Below the pieces are notes generated by a model, which worked only from the letters and a program-made list of their open reading frames with translations, was not told the origin of the DNA and ran no database searches. From NCBI RefSeq assembly GCF_937924975.1, contig NZ_CALEYG010000045.1, forward strand, positions 1-17,413: a stretch of DNA of 17,413 nt, in the 5' to 3' direction. The translations under genes were made by a program, and so were the position numbers. Origin of the DNA: an uncultured Stomatobaculum sp. Its GTDB lineage: Bacteria > Bacillota > Clostridia > Lachnospirales > Lachnospiraceae. Positions 1-4,643 of the stretch are shown here, piece by piece; positions within the stretch are counted from its first letter, which is position 1; the number at the start of each line of letters is the position of its first letter.

Positions 1-40
1 ACGTTCAGCTGACTCTTACTAATCGGTCGAGGGTTTAACC
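1..40 (+). rRNA. 23S rRNA, 3' end only
   Basis: The first 40 bases match the conserved 3' terminus of bacterial 23S rRNA: the ACTAATCGGTCGAGG block followed by the TTTAACC that closes helix 1 with the 5' end of the molecule. Only the tip is in the window. The exact mature end (about 40-42) is judged from the usual end of the closing helix. It is followed by a 64-nt spacer and then a tRNA cluster, so these tRNAs are probably co-transcribed with the rRNA operon. Confidence 0.93.
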
Positions 41-104
41 AAAGGGTTTGGGAAAGAGATGAATAGATAAAAGATTCTGTGTGCGATTTTCAGGGTGTAA
101 AGAC

Positions 105-176
105 GGCCCCATGGTCAAGCGGTCAAGACATCGCCCTTTCACGGCGGTAACACGAGTTCGAACCTCGTTGGGGTCA
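105..176 (+). tRNA. tRNA-Glu (TTC)
   Basis: A complete cloverleaf is visible. The 7-bp acceptor stem pairs 105-111 with 169-175 and the discriminator is A176. The anticodon stem is 131-135 with 143-147, and its 7-base loop places TTC at 138-140. The T-arm has GTTCGAA. The 3' CCA is not encoded, so it must be added after transcription. Confidence 0.96.
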
Positions 177-198
177 CTAGAGTTTAGGAACTCACCTT

Positions 199-272
199 GG
201 AGCTTTAGCTCAGCTGGTTAGAGCAGTCGGCTCATAACCGATCGGTCCCGGGTTCGAGTCCCCGAAGCTCCA
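199..272 (+). tRNA. tRNA-Met (CAT)
   Basis: The acceptor stem GGAGCTT (199-205) pairs perfectly with 265-271, with discriminator A272. The anticodon CAT lies at 233-235 and the T-arm carries GTTCGAG. The fully paired first base pair (G-C) fits elongator Met rather than the initiator, which usually has an unpaired 1:72. A CAT anticodon could also belong to a tRNA-Ile2 if lysidinylated, but the body resembles elongator Met. The CCA end is not encoded. Confidence 0.93.
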
Positions 273-284
273 CTTCAGTAGTAT

Positions 285-357
285 TCCTTGTTAGCTCAGT
301 CGGTAGAGCACGCGGCTGTTAACCGCGGTGTCGTTGGTTCGAGTCCAACACGAGGAG
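285..357 (+). tRNA. tRNA-Asn (GTT)
   Basis: The acceptor stem 285-291 pairs with 350-356 (one T-G wobble), and the discriminator is G357 as usual for Asn. The anticodon stem CGCGG/CCGCG flanks GTT at 318-320. The D-arm GCTCAGTCGGTAGAGC is typical. The gene lies 12 nt after tRNA-Met in the same cluster. The CCA end is not encoded. Confidence 0.96.
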
Positions 358-365
358 CTTAATAT

Positions 366-436
366 GGCGACATAGCCAAGTGGTAAGGCGTGGGTCTGCA
401 AAACCCTGATCACCGGTCCGAATCCGGTTGTCGCCT
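366..436 (+). tRNA. tRNA-Cys (GCA)
   Basis: The acceptor stem GGCGACA (366-372) pairs with TGTCGCC (429-435). The discriminator is T436, and U73 is the main identity element of tRNA-Cys. The anticodon GCA is at 398-400. It is the last gene of the cluster, 8 nt after tRNA-Asn and just ahead of a terminator. Confidence 0.96.
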
Positions 437-442
437 CTCGAT

Positions 443-468
443 AACCGGTTCTGAGGAACCGGTTTTTT
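443..468 (+). terminator. terminator of the rRNA/tRNA operon
   Basis: A perfect 9-bp stem, AACCGGTTC (443-451) with GAACCGGTT (456-464), has a TGAG loop and runs into a T-tract ending at 468. It lies 7 nt after tRNA-Cys, which is a normal place to end an rRNA-tRNA transcript. Confidence 0.9.
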
Positions 469-469
469 G

Positions 470-497
470 TTGCAAAAAAACAGGAAGAATCTATAAT
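470..497 (+). promoter_or_regulatory. sigma-A-type promoter for the DUF488 gene
   Basis: TTGCAA at 470-475 and a perfect TATAAT at 492-497 are separated by 16 bp. The site lies directly after the tRNA terminator and 46 nt before the start codon at 544. The downstream ribosome site is AGAGG (531-535). Confidence 0.7.
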
Positions 498-543
498 AAA
501 ACTTGGATGTACAAAATCCGAACAAAGAAAAGAGGATATAAAA

Positions 544-909
544 ATGGCGGGAGTGCTGGAAATGAAGCGCGTCTACGAGCCAGCAGCGCCGACGGACGGC
601 TGCCGGATTCTGGTGGACCGCCTGTGGCCGAGAGGTATCTCTAAGGAACGGGCGGCATTGACGCGCTGGGACAAGGAGATTACGCCGTCACCGGAGCTCA
701 GAAAGTGGTTCGGGCATGAGGAGGAGCGCTTTGCTACCTTTTCGGAGCTATACCGGAAGGAGCTGGACGCGAACCCGCAGGGAGAGGCGTTTGTGTCTTA
801 CATCCGGGACACGCTGAAGACCGAAAATGTAACCCTGGTTTACGGCGCAAAGAGCCCGACCTGTAACCATGTGCTGATCTTAAAGGACTGGGTGGAAAAG
901 CGTTTGTAG
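544..909 (+). CDS. DUF488 / YeaO-family protein
   Basis: This 121-residue protein belongs to the DUF488 (YeaO-like) family. It has the family's N-terminal block VDRLWPRG (residues about 24-31), the central RKWFGHEEERF segment and the C-terminal LVYGAKSPTCNHV segment. The length is normal for the family. The biochemical function is not established, and nothing in the sequence settles it. The ATG at 544 is preceded by AGAGG 8 nt upstream. A second in-frame ATG at 562 (Met7) is a possible alternative start, and family members usually begin close to the KRVYEP segment, so either is possible. It has its own promoter and lies 87 bp upstream of the folate transporter gene with no clear terminator between them, so read-through into folT is plausible. 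Confidence 0.88.
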   Translation: MAGVLEMKRVYEPAAPTDGCRILVDRLWPRGISKERAALTRWDKEITPSPELRKWFGHEEERFATFSELYRKELDANPQGEAFVSYIRDTLKTENVTLVYGAKSPTCNHVLILKDWVEKRL

Positions 910-996
910 AAGCCGTCGTGCGGCAGCTAGGTTCAAAAGAGGCAGGTATATCACAAAATAAAGAAACGTAGTGCACTTTTCTCAGGAGGAAAAAGC

Positions 997-1530
997 ATGG
1001 AACACATGAAGAACGTAAAGTCGGTGACAGTGGCAGCCTTACTCGTGGCGCTCGCGGTGACGCTCAAGTTTTTGAAAATTGCGATTACGCCGACCCTGGA
1101 GTTCAGCTTCGCCTTTCTCGCCAACGCGAGTGCAGGTTTTCTGTTCGGGCCCTTTGTGGCCGGAACGGTCGGGGCGCTTTCGGATCTGCTCGGCTATGTG
1201 GTGCGCCCCACGGGCCCCTTCTTCCCCGGCTTTACATTGAACGCGATTATCAACGGCGTGGTCTACGGCCTGGTGCTCTATCGGAAGCCGGTATCGATGC
1301 AGCGCGTCGTCATTGCCCGCCTGATTAATACCGTATTGATCAGTTTCCTGTTGAATCCGATTTGGCTGTCCATGATGTACGGCAAGGCGCTGCATCTCCT
1401 GGTCAAAACGAGACTCATCAAGGCTGCGATTCTCTTCGTGCCGGAGTGCATCCTGCTCTATGCGATTCTCAAACTGGTCAAACGAATCGCAAGCGATTCC
1501 GCACTGTTGCCGCAAAAGAGTATTTCCTAA
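997..1530 (+). CDS. folT: ECF transporter S component, folate type
   Basis: This 177-residue integral membrane protein matches the folate S component of energy-coupling-factor transporters. S components bind the vitamin in the membrane and are powered by a shared EcfA/EcfA'/EcfT module, which is not in this window. The sequence shows about six hydrophobic segments, an N-terminal helix AALLVALAVTLKF, and the FolT-like block RPTGPFFPGFTLNAI near residues 69-83. The start is set by a strong AGGAGG (984-989) 7 nt before ATG. I see no tetrahydrofolate riboswitch in the 87-bp leader. The last codons, LLPQKSIS and the stop, lie inside the first unit of a tandem repeat that continues downstream, so the C-terminus may have been altered by repeat formation. 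The family assignment is firm; the folate substrate is inferred from resemblance. Confidence 0.85.
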   Translation: MEHMKNVKSVTVAALLVALAVTLKFLKIAITPTLEFSFAFLANASAGFLFGPFVAGTVGALSDLLGYVVRPTGPFFPGFTLNAIINGVVYGLVLYRKPVSMQRVVIARLINTVLISFLLNPIWLSMMYGKALHLLVKTRLIKAAILFVPECILLYAILKLVKRIASDSALLPQKSIS

Positions 1531-1552
1531 CTATCATTGATAGCGCGAGAAC

Positions 1553-1591
1553 AAACGCAGAGAGGCAGAGTCATTGTGTCTCTGCGTTTTT
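1553..1591 (+). terminator. folT terminator, repeat unit 1
   Basis: An 11-bp stem AAACGCAGAGA (1553-1563) with TCTCTGCGTTT (1579-1589), a 15-nt loop and a T-tract to 1591. It lies 22 nt after the folT stop. The A-rich 5' side means it could also act on the minus strand. Confidence 0.85.
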
Positions 1592-1669
1592 GCTTGGCAA
1601 AGCACAGGGACACGGTGCTGTTGCCGCAAAAGAGTGTTTCCTAACTATCATCATAGATATTGCGAGAAC

Positions 1670-1707
1670 AAACGCAGAGAGGCAGAGTCATTGCTTCTCT
1701 GCGTTTT
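1670..1707 (+). terminator. terminator copy, repeat unit 2
   Basis: Same hairpin as in unit 1: AAACGCAGAGA (1670-1680) with TCTCTGCGTTT (1696-1706), followed by a weaker TTTTC tail. It has nothing new to terminate except read-through from unit 1. Confidence 0.78.
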
Positions 1708-1783
1708 CGTTTGGGAAAGCACAGGGACACGGTGCTGTTGCCGCAAAAGAGTGTTTCCTAACTATCATAGATATCGCGAGAAC

Positions 1784-1822
1784 AAACGCAGAGAGGCAAA
1801 GTCATTGTGTCTCTGCGTTTTT
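1784..1822 (+). terminator. terminator copy, repeat unit 3
   Basis: Third copy of the hairpin: AAACGCAGAGA (1784-1794) with TCTCTGCGTTT (1810-1820), followed by a T-tract. Confidence 0.8.
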
Positions 1823-1915
1823 GTTTTGGCAAAGTGCAGGGACGGAGCGTCGCGCAGAAAAAGAACGTTTTCGAAGATTCGGAGTTCAGAGTTATAGGAG
1901 AAAAAGAGTTGCTAG

Positions 1916-1957
1916 AAAACCCCGCAACGCTAGTAGAATCAAGCGTTGCGGGGTTTT
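1916..1957 (+). terminator. strong bidirectional hairpin terminator
   Basis: A perfect 15-bp stem AAAACCCCGCAACGC (1916-1930) with GCGTTGCGGGGTTTT (1943-1957) and a 12-nt loop. A-tract on one side and T-tract on the other allow termination on both strands. It sits just inside the left end of the degenerate mobile element. Confidence 0.85.
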
Positions 1958-2011
1958 CATCTTCTTTGAAATAAGATGAAGAATGGACAAAGTATGTTTG
2001 GAGGAAAACGT

Positions 2012-2152
2012 CAGGAAGTATGTTATCTGCCCTTCTTGTGGTGGGCCTTGTATCAAATACGGGAAGAATAAGTCCGGAACCTAACGGTGGCGCTGCAATG
2101 CCTGCTCGATGATTATTACACCCAAAATTCAATCCCTATGTGGGGTGATGTA
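2012..2152 (+). pseudogene. broken zinc-ribbon ORF, copy A
   Basis: This is the frame homologous to the intact 47-codon ORF at 4407-4550. The start codon is AGG in place of ATG, and a Gln codon has become TAA after the KSGT segment, so it is doubly inactivated. The two CxxC pairs (CPSCGGPC and CNAC) are still readable. Differences from the intact copy include several silent changes in Cys and Tyr codons, which shows that this frame was once under protein selection. A GGAGG ribosome site remains upstream. Confidence 0.75.
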
Positions 2153-2191
2153 ATCGTATGGAGTTGGCAATACATTTGAAGGAAAGCGTCA

Positions 2192-2329
2192 GGAAGCATG
2201 TTATCCGGCCTTCTTGCGGTGGGACTTGTACGGAATACGGGAAGAATAAGTCCGGAACCTGGCGGTGGCGTTGCAATACCTGCTCGAAGATGCATACACT
2301 TAAATTTGCGTTTGCGGAAAACAGATAAG
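2192..2329 (+). pseudogene. broken zinc-ribbon ORF, copy B
   Basis: A second, more diverged copy lies directly after copy A. The frame begins AGG-AAG-CAT (start codon lost, although a TTG 15 nt upstream stays in frame) and runs to TAA without internal stops. The first zinc-binding Cys is changed to Arg (RPSCGGTC), while CNTC is kept, and the C-terminus has diverged to KMHTLKFAFAENR. After the stop the DNA still aligns with the 3' part of the intact element as far as the right inverted repeat. Confidence 0.7.
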
Positions 2330-2399
2330 AAAAGTTCAATTCCGACATGAGATAATGTCATCACAAGGAAGGCTGCCGACTCTTTTTGTCCGCTTAGCC

Positions 2400-2625
2400 T
2401 GACACATGGATATTGCCGCAAGAAAAGCAGCTCATACGGATGGATATACAGGACTGTGGTACGAGAGGGGATTGGATTGACAGACAATACGGAACAGGAA
2501 TCGAAGGGAAAGCAGCAGGGGGCTACCGGCGGAGCATGCGGACTTTGAGGCTGTTTTGTATGCAATATAAGGGAATGATAAAAAAGGAAGCGTTTCCGCT
2601 GCTTGCAATCTAAGGCGAGAGCGTG
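2400..2625 (+). other. intergenic DNA before the MATE gene
   Basis: No convincing long gene is present. A TTGACA at 2477-2482 has no good -10 partner. The ten-base string TTGGATTGAC at 2472-2481 occurs again at 2646-2655 in the MATE leader hairpin, and ACGGAACA also occurs twice (near 2489 and 2630), which hints at an old partial duplication. Confidence 0.5.
2560..2613 (+). CDS. possible 17-residue leader peptide upstream of MATE
   Basis: ATG at 2560 follows GAGG (2547-2550) by 9 nt and opens a 17-codon frame, MQYKGMIKKEAFPLLAI, ending at TAA 2611-2613. A terminator-like hairpin and the MATE start codon follow. Leader-ORF attenuators ahead of drug exporters are known in Firmicutes, which makes this worth noting. 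However, a good promoter (TTGCAA-17-TATAAC) overlaps the end of this ORF, so it may be fortuitous. Confidence 0.3.
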   Translation: MQYKGMIKKEAFPLLAI

Positions 2626-2631
2626 TATAAC
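2603..2631 (+). promoter_or_regulatory. candidate promoter for the MATE gene
   Basis: TTGCAA at 2603-2608 and TATAAC at 2626-2631 are spaced by 17 bp. Transcription would start near 2638, giving a short leader that contains the hairpin at 2648-2681 and the ribosome site before 2705. Confidence 0.55.
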
Positions 2632-2647
2632 GGAACAACATGCAGTT

Positions 2648-2681
2648 GGATTGACGCGTTTTCGGTCAGTCCTGTTTTTTT
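2648..2681 (+). terminator. terminator-like hairpin in the MATE leader
   Basis: An 8-bp stem, GGATTGAC (2648-2655) with GTCAGTCC (2665-2672) including one T-G pair, and a 9-nt loop are followed by TG and seven T (2675-2681). The hairpin ends 23 nt before the MATE start codon, a position typical of an attenuator rather than of the end of a gene. Confidence 0.6.
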
Positions 2682-2704
2682 ATCGTTCTTTTGGGGGATA
2701 CAGT

Positions 2705-4078
2705 ATGACAATGAATAAGAAAGGAAGTGCCATTGTTGATATGACGGTCGGCAGCCCGACTGCACTGATTCTGGGATTTGCGATTCCGATGTTGCTCGGC
2801 ACCTTGTTTCAGCAGTTTTACAGCATGGCGGATACCGTCATTGTGGGGCGCTTTCTGAATGTCCGGGCGCTTGCGGGCGTCGGCTCGACAGCGGCCATTA
2901 ATTTTCTGATCAACGGCTTTGTGATCGGTATGTCTTCGGGTTTCGCGATTCCGGTTGCACAGCGCTTCGGCGCGCGGGACTATGTGGATATGCGGAAATT
3001 TATCGCGAATACGATATGGCTCTCGCTGATTTTCTCCGTGGTCGTCACGGTGCTTGTGGCGCTCTTCACGAAGCAGCTGCTCATTCTGACGCAGACGCCG
3101 GAGGACATTCTGCCCTATGCGTATCAGTATATCTTCATCATCTTCCTCGGGATACCGACCACTTACCTCTACAACGTGACGGCGAGCCTGATTCGCGCAC
3201 TGGGTGATTCCAAGACGCCGGTCTATTTTCTGATTCTCGCCTCGGTCGTGAACATTGTCCTCGATTTTGTGTCGATTGTCGGCTTCGGCTTCAGCGTGAA
3301 CGGCCCGGCGCTCGCGACGGTCTTCTCGCAGGCTGTCTCCGGAATCTGCTGCATTTTCTACATGCGGAAAAAGTTTCCGCTGCTCCGCTTTGCGCCGCGG
3401 GAGATGCAGTTTGACGCGCGGAAATGCGGCATTCTGCTCTCGATGGCACTGCCGATGGGGCTGCAGTATTCCATTACGGCAATCGGCTCCGTCGTTTTGC
3501 AGAGTGCCGTCAATATGCTCGGCACGGTGACGGTCGCCTCGGTGACGGCCGGTCAGAAAATCAGCATGTTCTTCTGCTGTGTCTACGACGCGCTCGGCGC
3601 GACAATGGCGACCTATGCGGGACAGAATGTCGGCGCGGGCAAGTTACAGCGCGTACAGGACGGCGTCTATGTCGCGACCAGAATCGGCATTGCCTACGGC
3701 CTGCTTGCCTTCCTGATTTGCTTTCTGTTCGGCAATCAGTTGCCGCTGCTCTTTCTCGCGCCGGATCAGACGGAGATTGTGCGGCAGGCGCGGCTCTTCC
3801 TGCTCGCAAACTCCGCGTTCTATGCGGCGCTCGCCATCGTCAATATATGGCGCTTTACGATTCAGGGCATGGGATACTCTGGCTTTGCGATCCTTTCCGG
3901 CGTCTCGGAAATGATTGCGCGCACCCTGGTCGGGTTTTTCGGTGTCCGCTTCTTCGGTATCTACGCGGTATTCTTTGCCTCGCCGCTCGCCTGGCTCTCG
4001 GCGGACTGCTCCCTGATTCCGGCCTTTCATCACTGCCTGCGGAAACTTCGCCTGTTAATCGGCATTCGGGAGGACTGA
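2705..4078 (+). CDS. MATE-family multidrug/organic-compound exporter
   Basis: This 457-residue integral membrane protein has the two-repeat, twelve-helix plan of MATE antiporters, which expel organic cations or other compounds using a Na+ or H+ gradient. The N-terminal block GSPTALILGFAIPMLLGTLF, the nearby QQFYSMADTVIVGRFL and the second-half block PMGLQYSITAIGSVVLQSAVN are typical of the clostridial NorM/DinF-like group. The start is placed at ATG 2705, with GGGGGAT just upstream; ATG at 2711 is an alternative. An in-frame extension back to 2603 would cross the promoter and the hairpin, so it is not used. The gene is followed by hairpins and then a mobile element. The family is certain; the substrate cannot be read from sequence. 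Confidence 0.93.
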   Translation: MTMNKKGSAIVDMTVGSPTALILGFAIPMLLGTLFQQFYSMADTVIVGRFLNVRALAGVGSTAAINFLINGFVIGMSSGFAIPVAQRFGARDYVDMRKFIANTIWLSLIFSVVVTVLVALFTKQLLILTQTPEDILPYAYQYIFIIFLGIPTTYLYNVTASLIRALGDSKTPVYFLILASVVNIVLDFVSIVGFGFSVNGPALATVFSQAVSGICCIFYMRKKFPLLRFAPREMQFDARKCGILLSMALPMGLQYSITAIGSVVLQSAVNMLGTVTVASVTAGQKISMFFCCVYDALGATMATYAGQNVGAGKLQRVQDGVYVATRIGIAYGLLAFLICFLFGNQLPLLFLAPDQTEIVRQARLFLLANSAFYAALAIVNIWRFTIQGMGYSGFAILSGVSEMIARTLVGFFGVRFFGIYAVFFASPLAWLSADCSLIPAFHHCLRKLRLLIGIRED

Positions 4079-4303
4079 GCATTCATAGTTTGTTCATGAT
4101 TTCTTTGAAAAAGAGTTACAAGTCGCACATGAATTCATCATGACTCTTCGCTATTATATAGACATAGCAAGCGGGAAACCGCGAACATCTTTTTTTCATA
4201 TACTGGCCGGGGGCGAAAGCACCCGGCCTCCTCCCTTTTTACGGCTCTCTTCGCACAGGCGACGGGAGCCGTTTTGGTATGAAAGAGCGAGTTACAAGAT
4301 GAA
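4079..4303 (+). other. intergenic region with several hairpins, no gene
   Basis: I see no gene. Hairpins include GCGG-GAAA-CCGC (4171-4182) followed by a T-run, and a GGCCGGG...CCCGGCC hairpin (4205-4228) with a CT-rich tail. The ten-base string GAGTTACAAG occurs at 4113-4122 and 4289-4298. One of these hairpins, or the terminator at 4241-4275, should end the MATE transcript. Confidence 0.6.
4241..4275 (+). terminator. probable MATE terminator
   Basis: A 9-bp stem, ACGGCTCTC (4241-4249) with GGGAGCCGT (4264-4272) including one G-T pair, and a 14-nt loop run into TTTT. It stands alone between the MATE gene and the zinc-ribbon element. It is 160 nt after the MATE stop, so the transcript would have a long 3' end. 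Confidence 0.65.
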
Positions 4304-4588
4304 GGGCGGACAAAAAGAGTTGGTAAAAAGTGCCTCGAACCCTTGATACACAAGGCTTTTCTCTGCTTACATCTTCCGTGAAACAGTATGTTTGGAGGAA
4401 AAAGTCATGAAGCATGCTAGCTGTCCTTCTTGTGGTGGGCCTTGTATGAAATATGAGAAGAATAAGTCCGGAACCCAACGGTGGCGCTGCAATGCCTGTT
4501 CGATGATTATTACACCCAAAATTCAATCCCTGTGTGGGGTGATGTAATCGTATGGAGCTAGCACCAACTCTTTTTGCCGACCTAGCCC
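4304..4588 (+). mobile_element. miniature element with terminal inverted repeats and one small ORF
   Basis: The left end is GGGCGGACAAAAAGAGTTGGT (4304-4324, ORF side inward). The right end, 4563-4588, contains ACCAACTCTTTTTGCCG, the inverted form. Thirteen to fourteen bases next to the interior match perfectly and the outer part is imperfect. Between them lie a small hairpin (CCTTG...CAAGG, 4341-4355) and a 47-codon zinc-ribbon ORF. At about 285 bp without a catalytic domain it is best described as a MITE-like derivative of an insertion sequence that relies on a transposase elsewhere. I could not identify a clear target duplication. Confidence 0.65.
4407..4550 (+). CDS. small zinc-ribbon protein, transposase N-terminal domain
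   Basis: The 47-codon frame starts ATG-AAG-CAT at 4407 and ends at TAA 4548-4550. GGAGG lies 7-8 nt upstream. The peptide contains CPSCGGPC, then KNKSGTQRWRCNAC, giving two cysteine pairs of a zinc ribbon. The SGTQRWRC pattern is characteristic of the DNA-binding N-termini of zinc-ribbon transposases (IS256-variant, ISL3 or IS1595-like; I cannot choose between them). The protein stops right after the ribbon, so there is no DDE domain. Two broken homologues lie at 2012-2329, and silent differences between copies support this reading frame. It might bind the element's ends, act as a repressor, or simply be a leftover. It is too short to appear in routine gene calls. Confidence 0.6.
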
Positions 4589-4591
4589 ATA

Positions 4592-4626
4592 AAAAAGCAC
4601 TGTTCTCAAAGAGAACAGTGCTTTTT
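4592..4626 (-). terminator. purF terminator, bidirectional
   Basis: A perfect 16-bp stem AAAAAGCACTGTTCTC (4592-4607) with GAGAACAGTGCTTTTT (4611-4626) around an AAA loop. It lies 18 nt past the stop of the minus-strand purF-like gene and directly next to the mobile element's right end. A- and T-tracts permit use on both strands. Confidence 0.9.
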
Positions 4627-4643
4627 CGGGAGTAATCGCTTGC

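Larger units (their letters stand above)
1504..1843 (+). repeat. three tandem copies of the folT tail plus terminator
   Basis: Three direct repeats of about 114 bp begin with CTGTTGCCGCAAAAGAG at 1504, 1618 and 1735. Each copy holds the last folT codons and stop, a small palindromic patch (ACTATCAT...GATA), a terminator hairpin, and a short AGCAC...GTGCT inverted repeat. The periods are 114 and 117 bp, both multiples of three. The third unit degenerates near 1843. The copies are almost identical, differing by scattered substitutions and small indels, so the duplication is recent or kept uniform. Confidence 0.88.
1897..2399 (+). mobile_element. degenerate miniature element with two zinc-ribbon remnants
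   Basis: The left end reads GGAGAAAAAGAGTTG (1897-1911). The right end, 2376-2399, is CCGACTCTTTTTGTCC plus flank, whose reverse complement contains GGACAAAAAGAGTCGG. These are imperfect terminal inverted repeats of the same type as those around the element at 4304-4588. Inside are a hairpin terminator and two head-to-tail copies of a transposase N-terminal zinc-ribbon module, both broken. No DDE catalytic domain is present, so the element cannot move by itself. Exact ends and any target duplication could not be fixed by eye. Confidence 0.6.

Noticed and set aside
910..996. A tetrahydrofolate riboswitch ahead of folT.
   Set aside because: The 87-bp leader shows none of the conserved THF-riboswitch blocks and no extended pairing.
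1504..1843. Tandem repeats considered as a CRISPR array.
   Set aside because: Units are about 115 bp and nearly identical throughout, with no alternation of short repeats and unique spacers, and no cas genes.
1362..1979. A 205-codon plus-strand frame across the repeats with repeating peptide AKECFLTII..ARTNAERQSHC.
   Set aside because: It starts inside folT without a ribosome site and runs through three terminators; the repeats stay open only because their periods are multiples of three.
1758..2132. Minus-strand frames with MNFGCNNHR... starts, also at 4239-4526.
   Set aside because: They are the antisense of the zinc-ribbon module; differences between copies are silent in the plus frame, and the plus frame has the cysteine pattern and ribosome site.
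3644..4033. Minus-strand frame opposite the MATE gene.
   Set aside because: It is highly charged and low-complexity with no ribosome site, a shadow of the membrane-protein codons.
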